A stretch of 64,000 nucleotides of DNA from DATARH01 sp036489765 (GTDB lineage Bacteria; Pseudomonadota; Alphaproteobacteria; ATCC43930; CGMCC-115725), in contig DASXFE010000128.1 in NCBI GenBank assembly GCA_036489765.1, forward strand, positions 1 to 64,000. Direction: 5' to 3'. Below are positions 53,986 through 63,429 of this stretch, piece by piece. The stretch's first letter is position 1. The number at the start of each line of letters is the position of its first letter. Under the pieces are notes generated by a model. The model had not been told where the DNA came from, made no database searches, and saw nothing but the letters and a program-made list of their open reading frames with translations. A program made the position numbers and the translations under genes.

Positions 53986-55050
53986 ATGATATCCATTGAT
54001 TTTCCTGGGATTTTCGTGAATTTTCCGAGCACCGCTCTCGCGATCGTGTGCCGTTGCTTCGTCGTCGCCACGCTCGTGGGCCCTACCCTCTTCGGATGTG
54101 CGACACCGCCCGCCGATCCGGCCGCGCGCGCCGCTTTCGAACAGACCAACGACCCGCTGGAGCCGGCCAACCGCAAGATTCTCGAGGCCAACATGGTCCT
54201 CGACACGATTCTCTTACGGCCGGTCGCGAAAATCTATGTGACGATCCTGCCCGAGGAGGCGCGCGACGCGATCCACCGGGCGCTCCAGAACCTGAAAGAG
54301 CCGGTCGTCTTCGTGAACAACGTGCTGGAGTGGCGCCCCAAAGACGCCGGCATAACGGTCGGGCGATTCGGCATCAACTCGACGGTCGGGATCGTCGGCC
54401 TCTTCGATATCGCCGACAAATGGGGCCTCGAGCGCCAGCCGGCCGATTTCGGCCAGACGCTCTATGTCTGGGGGTTCAAGAGCGGCCCCTACCTGGTGCT
54501 GCCGGTCTTTGGCCCCTCGAATGTGCGCGACGCGATCGGCACGGGCGTCGACGCCTATATCGACCCGTTCGACTATCTCGCCACCAAGGAGCACCTCGAC
54601 GGCGTGCAGATCGGCCGCTATGTGCTCGACGGCATCGACCAGCGCGCCCGGGTGCTCGACGTGCTCGACGATTTGCAAAAGAACTCGCTAGATTTCTATG
54701 CCGAGCTCAGGAGCCTCTCGCAGCAGCAGCGCGCGACCGAGCTGAACCGCGGCAAGCCCCCGCAGACCTCGCCGGACTTCTACAATGACCCGGGCAAGCC
54801 CGGGAGCGCCCCGGCACCCGCGCCCGCGCCAGGACCCGCGGTGTCGGCGGATTTCTACAACGACCCCGGGAAACCGGCCGCTCTCGCACCGCCACCGAGA
54901 CCGTCTCACCCACCGGCCCCGACGGCCAAGGCTGCGTCGCCCCAGCCCCCGGCTCGGCTAACGCCGGCGGCCGCAGCAGCACCGTTGCCGTTCGCTCCGC
55001 GCCCGTCCGATTTCGAGGAAGGCCCGCTGCGCGGCTCAGCCGGCTCGTAA
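53986..55050 (+). CDS. mlaA: MlaA/VacJ family lipoprotein
   Basis: The 354-residue outer-membrane lipoprotein of the Mla lipid-transport system has a lipobox VGPTLFGCAT (Cys38). The MlaA core follows: DPLEPANRKILEANMVLDTI, then KEPVVFVNNVLEWRPKDAG, FGINSTVGIVGLFDIA and SGPYLVLPVFGPSNVRDAIG. The last 90 residues are Pro/Ala-rich and carry DFYNDPGKP twice. In many hopanoid loci mlaA accompanies hpnM (MlaC-like). The frame is open upstream to 53881, but I chose ATG 53986, just before the signal peptide. Confidence 0.9.
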   Translation: MISIDFPGIFVNFPSTALAIVCRCFVVATLVGPTLFGCATPPADPAARAAFEQTNDPLEPANRKILEANMVLDTILLRPVAKIYVTILPEEARDAIHRALQNLKEPVVFVNNVLEWRPKDAGITVGRFGINSTVGIVGLFDIADKWGLERQPADFGQTLYVWGFKSGPYLVLPVFGPSNVRDAIGTGVDAYIDPFDYLATKEHLDGVQIGRYVLDGIDQRARVLDVLDDLQKNSLDFYAELRSLSQQQRATELNRGKPPQTSPDFYNDPGKPGSAPAPAPAPGPAVSADFYNDPGKPAALAPPPRPSHPPAPTAKAASPQPPARLTPAAAAAPLPFAPRPSDFEEGPLRGSAGS

Positions 55051-55647
55051 CGCCGCCGCGCGCTGGTCGAGGGTACGGACGAGCCCGTCCGGCCCAGAGC
55101 TTTGCAGCACCCCGGCAAATTCCGAGCGCCGCGTCGCCAGCTCGCTGATCGTGCCCTTCAGATAGACGTCGATAACCTGCCACGCCCCGCCGGCGCCGCG
55201 ATGCATCAGGTAATTGAGGGTCGTGGCCTCGCCGCTCGACGGGACGAGCCGGCTTTGCACGACGAGGCCGTTCGGGTTCGCCTGGGTGGTCGGGTCGACC
55301 TCGAACCGCTCGCCGCCATACCCGTCGAAACGGCCGGAATACTGGGACACGGTAAAGCGGATAAAGGCCTGGGTCAGCGCCTGCTGCTGGGCGGGCGGAA
55401 TCTGCGGCCAGGTCGGCCCGACCGCGATCCGCGCCATCAGGCCGAGATCGAAAACGCGTTCGATCACCGGCGCGAGCCGGGCGTAGCGCCCGTCGAAACC
55501 CAGCGCCTTTGCCTGCTTCATCACGCCGAGCAGCGCGTCGTAAAGCTGCTGGATCACCGCCGGCGCGGCGGCTTCCTGCGCCCCGGCGCCGCGAGCGGCA
55601 AAAGCGGCGATCGGCAGAACGAACAGGCTCCGGCGTGAAACCGACAT
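55036..55647 (-). CDS. hpnM: HpnM, MlaC/Ttg2D-like periplasmic lipid carrier
   Basis: The 203-residue exported protein has a twin-Arg-like signal start (MSVSRRSLFVLPIAAFAARG) and an MlaC fold: LAPVIERVFDLGLMARIAVG, then FIRFTVSQYSGRFDGYGGER and IDVYLKGTISELATRRSEF. HpnM is the hopanoid-associated member and probably ferries lipids between membranes. Its 3' end overlaps mlaA by 15 bases on the other strand. Confidence 0.92.
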   Translation of the reverse strand: MSVSRRSLFVLPIAAFAARGAGAQEAAAPAVIQQLYDALLGVMKQAKALGFDGRYARLAPVIERVFDLGLMARIAVGPTWPQIPPAQQQALTQAFIRFTVSQYSGRFDGYGGERFEVDPTTQANPNGLVVQSRLVPSSGEATTLNYLMHRGAGGAWQVIDVYLKGTISELATRRSEFAGVLQSSGPDGLVRTLDQRAAALRAG

Positions 55648-55825
55648 GAAGAAACCGCGTTGTCTGTCTGAATGGTCGCAGAGATAACAAACAACGCTTA
55701 CGTACACCTATATAAAAGGGGACCCGGCGGTGCATACCGGTCCCGCATGTGGTTGCGTGGGGTTGCGCGGCCGGCGCGCGGTGGTTTATGGCAGGAACAA
55801 GAGCCGAGGCGAGCGAGGCGATAAC

Positions 55826-56752
55826 ATGAAAGTGATCCTGGCCCAGCCCCGCGGCTTTTGCGCGGGTGTCGAGCGTGCGATCGAGATCGTCGAGCGGGCG
55901 CTCGAAAAATACGGCCCGCCGATCTACGTGCGGCACGAGATCGTGCATAACCGGCATGTCGTCGAAAGCCTGCGGGCGAAAGGCGCCCGCTTTGTCGACG
56001 AGATCGACGAGGTGCCGCCCGGCGCGGTGACGATCTTCAGCGCCCACGGTGTCGCCAGCGCGATCGAGCAAGGCGCCGACGACCGCGGCCTGCGCGTCAT
56101 CGACGCGACCTGCCCGCTCGTGTCGAAGGTGCATATCGAGGGCCAGCGCTACGCCAATCAGGGCCGCGAGATCGTGCTGATCGGGCATGCCGGCCATCCC
56201 GAGATCGAGGGCACGATGGGCCGCATCACCGGCCGCGTGCACCTCATTTCGAAGCCGGCGGAGGTCGCGAAGCTGCAAGTCGCCGATCCCGAAAAGCTCG
56301 CCTTCATCACCCAGACGACGCTATCCGTCGACGATACCCGCGCGGTCATTGAGGCCTTGAAGGCTCGTTTCCCGTCGATCGTCGGGCCCGACACCAAGGA
56401 CATCTGCTACGCGACGCAAAACCGTCAGCGCGCGACCCGCGAGCTTGCCGGCATGGTCGATGTGGTGCTGGTGATCGGCGCGCCGAACAGCTCGAACTCG
56501 AACCGGCTGCGCGAGATCGCGGCCGAATGCGGTGTGCCGGCCTACCTGATCGAGGATGCGAGCGCGCTCGACCCGGGCTGGCTCGAAGGCGCCGAATCGG
56601 TCGGCATCACCGCCGGCGCCTCGGCCCCCGACGCGCTCGTCGAGGAGCTGGTCGAACGCCTGCGCGAGATGACCGCGACCGAGACCGTGCGCCTCCCCGG
56701 CGTCACCGAAAACGTGCGGTTCCGCATGCCGTCGCAGTTGGTAACGAGATAA
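55826..56752 (+). CDS. ispH: 4-hydroxy-3-methylbut-2-enyl diphosphate reductase IspH
   Basis: The 308-residue Fe-S enzyme makes IPP and DMAPP, the isoprenoid building blocks of hopanoids. The cluster cysteines are in QPRGFCAGVERAIEIVE (Cys12), IDATCPLVSKVH and KDICYATQNRQRA. HEIVHNRHVVESL and IGAPNSSNSNRLREIA are the other signatures. Placement just before hpnH is common in alphaproteobacteria. GAGG lies before ATG 55826. Confidence 0.97.
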   Translation: MKVILAQPRGFCAGVERAIEIVERALEKYGPPIYVRHEIVHNRHVVESLRAKGARFVDEIDEVPPGAVTIFSAHGVASAIEQGADDRGLRVIDATCPLVSKVHIEGQRYANQGREIVLIGHAGHPEIEGTMGRITGRVHLISKPAEVAKLQVADPEKLAFITQTTLSVDDTRAVIEALKARFPSIVGPDTKDICYATQNRQRATRELAGMVDVVLVIGAPNSSNSNRLREIAAECGVPAYLIEDASALDPGWLEGAESVGITAGASAPDALVEELVERLREMTATETVRLPGVTENVRFRMPSQLVTR

Positions 56753-56771
56753 GAAGACGAGGTAACGACAA

Positions 56772-57899
56772 GTGGCTATCTCACTCCACCAGAAGATGCG
56801 CGTCGGTGCCTATGTGATGAGCCAGCACCTGCGCGGCGTTAAGCGCTATCCGCTCGTCCTGATGCTGGAGCCCCTCTTCCGCTGCAACCTCGCCTGCGCC
56901 GGCTGCGGCAAGATCGATTATCCGGACGCGATCCTCAACCAGCGCCTCTCGGTCGAGGAATGCCTCGAAGCGGTCGACGAATGCGGCGCCCCGATCGTCG
57001 TCATCGCCGGCGGCGAGCCCCTGCTCCACCGCGAGATCGACGAGATCGTCGAGGGCATCATCGCCCGCAAAAAGTTCGTCTACCTGTGCACCAACGCGCT
57101 GCTCCTCGGAAAGAAGATCGATATCTTCCAGCCCAACCCGTATTTCGCCTGGACCGTCCATCTTGACGGCGACCGCGAGGACCACGACCGCTCGGTCTGC
57201 CTCGACGGCACCTACGACCGCGCGGTCGAGGCGATCCGGGTCGCGAAGGAGCGCGGGTTCAAGGTCAACATCAACGCGACGCTGTTCGACAACGCCGATC
57301 CCGAACGCATCGCCCCGTTTTTCGACGCCGTGACCGAGATGGGGATCGACGGCATCACCGTTTCGCCCGGCTACGCCTATGAGCGGGCGCCCGACCAGGA
57401 GCATTTCCTCAGCCGCCGCCGCACCAAGGAGCTGTTCCGCGACATCTTCCGCCGCGACCCGAAACGGCGCTGGGCGTTCAACCAGTCGAGCCTCTTCCTC
57501 GACTTCCTCGCCGGCAACCAGACATATCACTGCACGCCGTGGGGCAACCCGTGCCGCAATTATTTCGGCTGGCAGCGCCCGTGCTACCTGCTCGGCGAAG
57601 GCTACGCCAAGAGCTTCAAGGAATTGATGGAAGAGACCGACTGGGATTCCTATGGCACCGGCAATTACGAGAAATGCGCGAACTGCATGGTGCATAGCGG
57701 CTACGAGGCGACCGCCGTCGTCGATTCGGTGAAGCACCCGCTCAAGGCCGCCGTCGTCGCCCTCCGCGGCCTCCGCACCCACGGCGAGATGGCCCCGGAC
57801 ATCCCCCTCGACCGCCAGCGCCCCGCCGAATACGTCTTCTCCGCGCACGTGCAGGAAGCGATGGAGCGGCTGAAGCACGACGCGCCGGTAAAGCATTAG
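56772..57899 (+). CDS. hpnH: HpnH, adenosyl-hopene transferase (radical SAM)
   Basis: The 375-residue radical SAM enzyme joins an adenosyl radical to diploptene, the first side-chain step. The cluster motif is RCNLACAGCGKIDYP (CxxxCxxC), followed by VVIAGGEPLLHREID. A SPASM-like tail holds further cysteines (CTPWGNPCRNYFGWQRPCY, then YEKCANCMVHSGYEA). It starts with GTG 19 bases after ispH, so both are one operon. Confidence 0.96.
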   Translation: MAISLHQKMRVGAYVMSQHLRGVKRYPLVLMLEPLFRCNLACAGCGKIDYPDAILNQRLSVEECLEAVDECGAPIVVIAGGEPLLHREIDEIVEGIIARKKFVYLCTNALLLGKKIDIFQPNPYFAWTVHLDGDREDHDRSVCLDGTYDRAVEAIRVAKERGFKVNINATLFDNADPERIAPFFDAVTEMGIDGITVSPGYAYERAPDQEHFLSRRRTKELFRDIFRRDPKRRWAFNQSSLFLDFLAGNQTYHCTPWGNPCRNYFGWQRPCYLLGEGYAKSFKELMEETDWDSYGTGNYEKCANCMVHSGYEATAVVDSVKHPLKAAVVALRGLRTHGEMAPDIPLDRQRPAEYVFSAHVQEAMERLKHDAPVKH

Positions 57900-57921
57900 C
57901 CCCGATCGGTCACGTCCTTGG

Positions 57922-57944
57922 CCCTCCCCGTTGATGGGGGAGGG
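57922..57944. terminator. Palindrome between convergent hpnH and hpnG
   Basis: CCCTCCCC pairs with GGGGAGGG around a short GTTGAT-containing loop. It fills the 49-base gap between the two convergent stop codons and can act as a two-way terminator; it is of the same GC-rich repeat type seen elsewhere in the window. Confidence 0.55.
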
Positions 57945-57948
57945 GGAA

Positions 57949-58623
57949 TCACAGCGCCGCGAGCATCCGCGACAGCGTATTCGCCGGCTCGGTCAGCGCC
58001 GCCAGCGCCCGTCTCGCCTCACGCGCCAGACCGACCAGCCCTCTGAGCTGGCTCGGATTGCGCAGCACCGACGCGGTGATCCGCGAGATCGCCGGGCGCC
58101 CGTCATGCGCCAGCGGCAGGAGAGCCGCCGGCGGCAGGTGCCGGGTCGCCGGGTCGGCGATGGCGCGCAGCACCAGGAACGGTATTCCCGCTTCCGCCGC
58201 CGCGCGGGCGACGACGCCGCTTTCGAGGTCGACCGCGAGCGCCCCCGTTTCGATCCACGCCCGCGCCTTGTCCGCCTGAGTCGCGACGATCTTGCTGGCG
58301 CCCCAGACGGGCCCCTCGATCGCGTTGATCATGTCGGCGAGATCGCTCACCCGCGAGCGGGGCAGCGCCGGGCTGACCCAGCGGCCGTCGTCGCCGATCA
58401 CCTCTTGCGACAGGATCACGTCGCCCGGCCGCAGCCCGGGTGCCAGCGCCCCCGCGATGCCAAAGCTGACGAGGCATTCGACCTGCGGCACCGCGTCGGC
58501 GACAAGCTGCACCGTCCGCTCGTAGTCGCCCGCGCCGACGACCGCCGCGAACCCCGCCCGCCGTGCGATCTTTGCCTCGGCCATCAGGCCTGAGGTGCAC
58601 AAGATCGTGGATGACAGCCGCAC
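57949..58623 (-). CDS. hpnG: HpnG, adenosylhopane nucleosidase
   Basis: The 224-residue phosphorylase-fold enzyme removes adenine from adenosylhopane. Family motifs are GLMAEAKIARRAGFAAVVGAG near the N-terminus, SFGIAGALAPGLRPGDVILS, and AVDLESGVVARAAAEAGIPF with the catalytic acid region. I chose GTG 58623 (GGGGGG before it, and the family starts near here). An ATG at 58800 overlaps the P450 stop as ATGA and would add 59 residues, but that part has less GC-rich third positions and no family match, so it may only aid coupling. Confidence 0.9.
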   Translation of the reverse strand: MRLSSTILCTSGLMAEAKIARRAGFAAVVGAGDYERTVQLVADAVPQVECLVSFGIAGALAPGLRPGDVILSQEVIGDDGRWVSPALPRSRVSDLADMINAIEGPVWGASKIVATQADKARAWIETGALAVDLESGVVARAAAEAGIPFLVLRAIADPATRHLPPAALLPLAHDGRPAISRITASVLRNPSQLRGLVGLAREARRALAALTEPANTLSRMLAAL

Positions 58624-58796
58624 GCCCCAGCCCCCCAGCAACGCGCGTGCAAAGAGCGGACAATCCAGAATGCCGGCGGCGTTACCGTGCCACCATCGCC
58701 ACGCGCGCCTTATCCGTACGCGCGGTCGCGCGAAATGGCTAGGGTCAAAATGACATGGGAAAGCTGCGCGTAAGGATCGAGCCAGGTCCTGGGCGT

Positions 58797-60134
58797 TCAT
58801 CCCTTACGTGCTCGCAGCCGGAATTCCGGCGGCGTGCCCGGCTGGATCGTCACGATCGCGGTCGGCACAACCGGCCGGTCCGCGTTCAATTCTACGTGAA
58901 ACGCGCGGATCAGGATCGCGAGCACCAGCACCAGCTCGGTCAGCGCAAAGGACTGGCCGATACAGGTGTGCGGGCCGATCCCGAACGGCAGGTAGGCAAA
59001 GCGGGCGAGAGCCGCGGCGTCGGGCAGGAACCGCCCGGGCACGAACCGCTCGGGTTCCTCCCACAACGCGCGATGCCGGTGCAGCACCCAGGGCGCGATC
59101 ATGATCAGCGAGCCGGCCGGCACCACGACACCCTCGACGACATCGTCGCCGACCGCCTCGCGCACAATCACGAACGAGGGCGGATAAAGTCGCAGCGCCT
59201 CATCGACGGCCGCGCGCGTGTGGGTGAGCCGCGGCAGCGCATCGGCGGCGCGTTCGGCGTCGAGGTCGAGGGCGGCAGCCTCCTCGGCGATCGCTTCCTG
59301 CGCCTCCGGGTGGCGGGCGAGCAGATAGAGCGCCCAGAACATCGCCGAGGCCGTCGTGTCATGCCCGGCGACCACGACCGTCGCGACCTGGTCGGCGAGC
59401 TCTTCGGGATCTGCCGGGTCGTCCTCGGTTCCGGCCAGAACGGCGAACAGGTCGCGCGTCCCGGCGCGGCCCTGGCGGTCGGCGAGGATCGCGCCGATCA
59501 GCGCCCGCCACTCGCGGCGGAACCGGCGCCGCGCGAGATCGGTCGGGCTCGGCACGCGGGCGGGCAACAGGAAATCCGCCAAGGTTGGCCGGCCGAGCCG
59601 CGCCGCGTAGTCCATGATCAAGCTCTGCAGCCGCGCCCCGTACCGCGCCATGTCGAGCGAGAACATCGTCTGGCCGATGATCTTCAGGGCCAGTCGCCGC
59701 AGAATCGGGATCAGGCTGAACGACATCCCGGCCATCGGCGTGAGCTCGGCGACGAGCCCCTGCGCCGCCGTCGCGACCTGCCCGGCAAGCAGCGCGACCG
59801 CGCGCGGATTGAACCCGTGTGCCGCGGTCTGCCGTTGCCGGCGCCAGTCCTCGCCGGTGGTGAAAAACAGCCCGCGCCCGAACAACGGCCGCAGCACCCG
59901 CGCGGTCGCCGCGCTGCGCCGGTAATTGTCGGCGTTGGCGATCAGCACATGGCGGATCGCCTCGGGCCGGTTTTCGATGATCATGCGGCGCCCGAGGAAA
60001 TGCTGGACCACCACCTCGTGCTTGAAGGCCGCCTCGGGAAAGGCCGCCAGCGCATTTCCGCGCAGCGCGCCGGCCACCGATCGCCACGACAAGCGTGCCG
60101 GGACCGCCGCCGACGCCGACCCGATGTGCTCCAT
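58797..60134 (-). CDS. Cytochrome P450 embedded in the hopanoid operon
   Basis: The 445-residue haem monooxygenase has the I-helix VVVAGHDTTASAMFWALYLL (near residue 258), ExxR in AAVDEALRLYPP (near 313), a PERF-type segment EEPERFVPGRFLP and the haem-ligand loop YLPFGIGPHTCIGQSFAL (Cys near 390). It resembles the soluble bacterial P450s close to the CYP4/CYP102-like fatty-acid or terpene hydroxylases. It lies 54 bases after shc and before hpnG on the same strand. A P450 is not among the standard hpn genes, so hydroxylation of a hopanoid or its precursor is an attractive inference. No ferredoxin or reductase partner is adjacent. Confidence 0.93.
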   Translation of the reverse strand: MEHIGSASAAVPARLSWRSVAGALRGNALAAFPEAAFKHEVVVQHFLGRRMIIENRPEAIRHVLIANADNYRRSAATARVLRPLFGRGLFFTTGEDWRRQRQTAAHGFNPRAVALLAGQVATAAQGLVAELTPMAGMSFSLIPILRRLALKIIGQTMFSLDMARYGARLQSLIMDYAARLGRPTLADFLLPARVPSPTDLARRRFRREWRALIGAILADRQGRAGTRDLFAVLAGTEDDPADPEELADQVATVVVAGHDTTASAMFWALYLLARHPEAQEAIAEEAAALDLDAERAADALPRLTHTRAAVDEALRLYPPSFVIVREAVGDDVVEGVVVPAGSLIMIAPWVLHRHRALWEEPERFVPGRFLPDAAALARFAYLPFGIGPHTCIGQSFALTELVLVLAILIRAFHVELNADRPVVPTAIVTIQPGTPPEFRLRARKG

Positions 60135-60188
60135 GTCTAGTGTACAGGTGGAATGCCGCCGAGTTCCCCGCGCGATACGCGATCTATG

Positions 60189-62108
60189 TCAAAGACCGAA
60201 CGGAACCCGCTCGGAGTTGGCACGCGCCAAAGCGCGGTGGCGCGCCAGCGCCCACAGCGGGAAGAAGGCGCGATAACCATGATACCGCAGGTAGAACACT
60301 CGCGGAAATCCGACAGCCGTAAACCAGGGCTCGTCCCAGGTCCCGTCGGGAAGCTGGGTTGACACGAGATATTCGATCCCACGCGACACCGCGTCGTGCC
60401 GGGCCTCGCCCGCCGCCATCAGCGCCAGGATGGCCCAGGCGGTCTGCGAGGCTGTGCTGTAGTCGGCGATGCCGTGCGCGGCGCCCTCGTAATAGCTCTC
60501 CGCGCGCTCGCCCCAGCCGCCGTCCTCGCGCTGGCGCTCGATGAGCCAGGCGACGGCCCGGCGCATTTCCGGGGCCTGCGGCGGCACGGCGGCCGCATTC
60601 AACGCCGCCAGCACCGACCAGGTGCCGTAGATGTAATTCGTGCCCCAGCGGCCGAACCAGCTCCCGTCGGCCTCCTGCTCGCCGCGCAGATAGGCGAGCG
60701 CCCTGGCCATCGTCGGATGGTCGGGGGCATAGCCGAGTTGGGCCAGGGTGCAGACGCAGCGGGCGCTGACATCCGCTGTCGGCGGGTCGAGCAGCGCGCC
60801 GTGATCGGCGAATGGGATGTGGTTGAGCCCGTAATGGGTGTTGTCGGCGTCGAAGGCGCCCCAGCCGCCGTTGCGGCTTTGCATGCCGACGATCCATTCC
60901 GCCGCCCGTTCGATCGCGGCGCGGTAGCGGCCGCGGCCGAACCGGTCCATCGCCAGCGCGACGACGGCGGTATCGTCGACATCCGGGTAATGCGGGTTGG
61001 CGTACTGAAAGGCCCAGCCGCCCGGCCGCAAATCCGGCCGCTGCGCCGCCCAGTCACCGGCGACGTCGAGCACCTGCGTCGATTCCGCCCAATCGAGCGC
61101 CCGCCGCAGCGCCGTCGCGATCCGTTCGTCGCCGGTGTCGAGGAGCGCATGCGCGGCGAGCCCGGTATCCCAGATCGGCGACAGGCACGGCTGGCAATAG
61201 GGCGGGTCAGCCTCGGTGGTCAGCAGCTTTTTGATCGCGCCCACCGTGGTCGCGCAATTCGGATGGTCGCGCGGATAGCCGAGCGTGTCGTACATCATCA
61301 GCGCGTTGGCCATCGCCGGAAAGATCGCGCCAAGCCCGTCTTCGCCATTGAGCCGTTCGGTGACAAAGGCGACCGCCCGGGCGACCGCGCGCCGACGCGC
61401 CGCCGCCGGAAAATACGGAATCGCCCGGCGCAGCATCCCGTCGATCCGCACGAGGGCGCTTCCGACCCGCGACGGGTTCGGCGGCCGGATCCACTCGTGC
61501 ACCTCGTCCGGCGGCGTGACGAAGAGCTCGGCGATCGAGATGCCGCGCGGGTTGCGCGCCCGAGGCCGAAGCGCCATCAGCACCAAGAGCGGCACCATCA
61601 CCGTGCGCGACCAGTACGACACCTTATCGATGTGAAACGGGAACCACCGCGGCAGGAGCAGGATCTCGACCGGCATCGCCGGTGTCGCCCGCCACGGCAC
61701 CTGCCCGAAGAGCGCGAGCATGATGCGGGTGAAGACATTCGATTTCTCGGCCCCGCCCGCCGCGAGGATCGCCGCCCGGGCCCGCGCCATATGCGGCGCG
61801 TCCACCGGGTCGCCGGCCATCTTCAGCGCGAAATAGGCCTTGACCGAGCAGCTCACGTCGAGCTGGCCGTCGTGGAACAGCGGCCACCCGCCATGCTCGC
61901 CCTGCTTTTCCCGCAGATAGATGGCGATGCGCTGCTCAAGCTCCGGCTCAAGCGTGTCGAGGAAGTGGTTGAGAAAGATGTACTCGGCAGAGATCGTCGC
62001 GTCGGCTTCGAGCTCGAAGCACCAGGCGCCGTCGGCCCCCTGCCGCCCCAGCAGGTCCGTCGTAGCCCGTTCGATCGCGGTGTCGAGTGGGGAGGCGTCG
62101 CCCGCCAT
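60189..62108 (-). CDS. shc: Squalene-hopene cyclase
   Basis: The 639-residue membrane-associated cyclase turns squalene into hopene and hopanol. The protonating DxDD motif is in NPHYPDVDDTAVVAL (near residue 375). Several QW repeats are visible (GADGAWCFELEAD, KQGEHGGWPLF, SRNGGWGAFDADNT, EADGSWFGRWGTNYIYGTW, REDGGWGE, LPDGTWDEPW). ATG 62108 was chosen; the frame starts one codon earlier with TTG. It sits 18 bases after hpnE. Confidence 0.97.
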   Translation of the reverse strand: MAGDASPLDTAIERATTDLLGRQGADGAWCFELEADATISAEYIFLNHFLDTLEPELEQRIAIYLREKQGEHGGWPLFHDGQLDVSCSVKAYFALKMAGDPVDAPHMARARAAILAAGGAEKSNVFTRIMLALFGQVPWRATPAMPVEILLLPRWFPFHIDKVSYWSRTVMVPLLVLMALRPRARNPRGISIAELFVTPPDEVHEWIRPPNPSRVGSALVRIDGMLRRAIPYFPAAARRRAVARAVAFVTERLNGEDGLGAIFPAMANALMMYDTLGYPRDHPNCATTVGAIKKLLTTEADPPYCQPCLSPIWDTGLAAHALLDTGDERIATALRRALDWAESTQVLDVAGDWAAQRPDLRPGGWAFQYANPHYPDVDDTAVVALAMDRFGRGRYRAAIERAAEWIVGMQSRNGGWGAFDADNTHYGLNHIPFADHGALLDPPTADVSARCVCTLAQLGYAPDHPTMARALAYLRGEQEADGSWFGRWGTNYIYGTWSVLAALNAAAVPPQAPEMRRAVAWLIERQREDGGWGERAESYYEGAAHGIADYSTASQTAWAILALMAAGEARHDAVSRGIEYLVSTQLPDGTWDEPWFTAVGFPRVFYLRYHGYRAFFPLWALARHRALARANSERVPFGL

Positions 62109-62126
62109 CAAAGGCTCTGCGTTCTC

Positions 62127-63380
62127 CTATCCGGCGACCAGTCCCGCCGCGGCAAGGCCGGAGCGAATAGCGCCTTCGATCGTGGCGGGCAAGCCGGTAT
62201 CGACATAATCGCCCGCAAGGAGAAGGTTGTTCCAGCGCGTTTGTGCGGCCGGGCGCCGCAAGAGCTGCGCCGGCGTCGCGCGGAACGTCGCCCGCCGTTC
62301 CTTGATGATGCGGTATGGCGGCAGGTAGCAATCCCCCAACCCATAGGCCCCGGCGACATCCTCCCACAGCGCCGGCGCCAACTCCTCCCCCGGGGTGTCG
62401 ACGAGCTCGTCGGCGGCACTGACCGTGACCGACAGGATCCCGGGCTTACGGAATACCCATTCCGCCGTCCCGCCGATGACGCCGATAAAGAGCGGCGCCC
62501 CCGCCGGCGCCTCGGCCCGGAAGTGCGCATTGACGATCGGCGCGAAGTCGTCGGGCACAGTGAGGTCCGGCACCAGCCGCGCCGCGATCGCCGCCGGCAC
62601 CGCGAGGACCACCTGGTCCTCGGACCCGAAGGCCACGGGACCATCGTCGAATTCGAGCCCGGCCACGCGATCCTCGGCAAAAACGAGCTGCCGCAGTCGC
62701 GCGCCGAGCCGGACCCCGGCCCCGGCCGCCCTGAGCCGCGCCAGCGCCGGATCGACGAATGTCTCGGACAGCCCCTCGCGCGGCACCAGCGGCCGACACG
62801 CCGCACCGCCGCGCCCGAGCGTCTCGTCGACGACCCGGGCGAACAGCGCCGCCGAGCCTTCCCACACGGCCGCATTGAGCGCCGCGACGGCAAACGGCTC
62901 CCAGAGCCGCCGGAACAGGGTGGTGTCGGGATCGAGCGCGGCGTCGACCGTCGCCTCGGCCGGGGCCCGCCGCAATCGGCGTATGGCGAGGTAATCGCGC
63001 AGCCGCGTACCCGGCACGCGCCGGTCCGGGCGCAGCACCCACCACGGGATGCGGCCGGGGCTCGGGCGCAGGTGCCAGCGCAGGTTGGCGTCGAAATCGG
63101 CAAAGGCGAGATCGGCCTCGTCCGGCCCTTCGAGCGTATCGCGCGCGCCGATCATCCCGAGATAGGCCATCGCCGAGTCGTTGCCGGCCAGCAGCAGATG
63201 GTTGCCGTTGTCGATCCGGCAGCCGAGCTCGCTGTCATGGTACGAGCGGCAGCGTCCGCCGGCATGCGCCGCGGCCTCATAGAGCGAGACCGTCCGGCCC
63301 CGCTCAGCCAATCCGACCGCCGTCGCAAGCCCCGCCATCCCGGCACCGACGACGTGGGTTCTAGCCAGAGGCCCCGCCAT
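62127..63380 (-). CDS. hpnE: HpnE, hydroxysqualene oxidoreductase / squalene desaturase-like
   Basis: The 417-residue FAD enzyme reduces hydroxysqualene to squalene in the HpnCDE route. The dinucleotide-binding start is HVVGAGMAGLATAVGLAERG. Further family motifs are AGGRCRSYHDSELGCRIDNG, ALFARVVDETLG and the C-terminal NNLLLAGDYVDTGLPATIEG. Confidence 0.95.
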   Translation of the reverse strand: MAGPLARTHVVGAGMAGLATAVGLAERGRTVSLYEAAAHAGGRCRSYHDSELGCRIDNGNHLLLAGNDSAMAYLGMIGARDTLEGPDEADLAFADFDANLRWHLRPSPGRIPWWVLRPDRRVPGTRLRDYLAIRRLRRAPAEATVDAALDPDTTLFRRLWEPFAVAALNAAVWEGSAALFARVVDETLGRGGAACRPLVPREGLSETFVDPALARLRAAGAGVRLGARLRQLVFAEDRVAGLEFDDGPVAFGSEDQVVLAVPAAIAARLVPDLTVPDDFAPIVNAHFRAEAPAGAPLFIGVIGGTAEWVFRKPGILSVTVSAADELVDTPGEELAPALWEDVAGAYGLGDCYLPPYRIIKERRATFRATPAQLLRRPAAQTRWNNLLLAGDYVDTGLPATIEGAIRSGLAAAGLVAG

Positions 63381-63429
63381 TCACATTCCGATGCAAATCG
63401 CCCAAGGCATCACCTTGGCCGCGCCCTGG

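Noticed and set aside
57949..58800. hpnG starting at ATG 58800
   Set aside because: The ATGA overlap with the P450 stop is attractive, but the extra 59 residues have poorer third-position GC and no family similarity, so GTG 58623 was preferred.
58755..60140. 461-codon plus-strand open frame
   Set aside because: Shadow of the P450 gene on the opposite strand, with no domain and Arg-rich composition.
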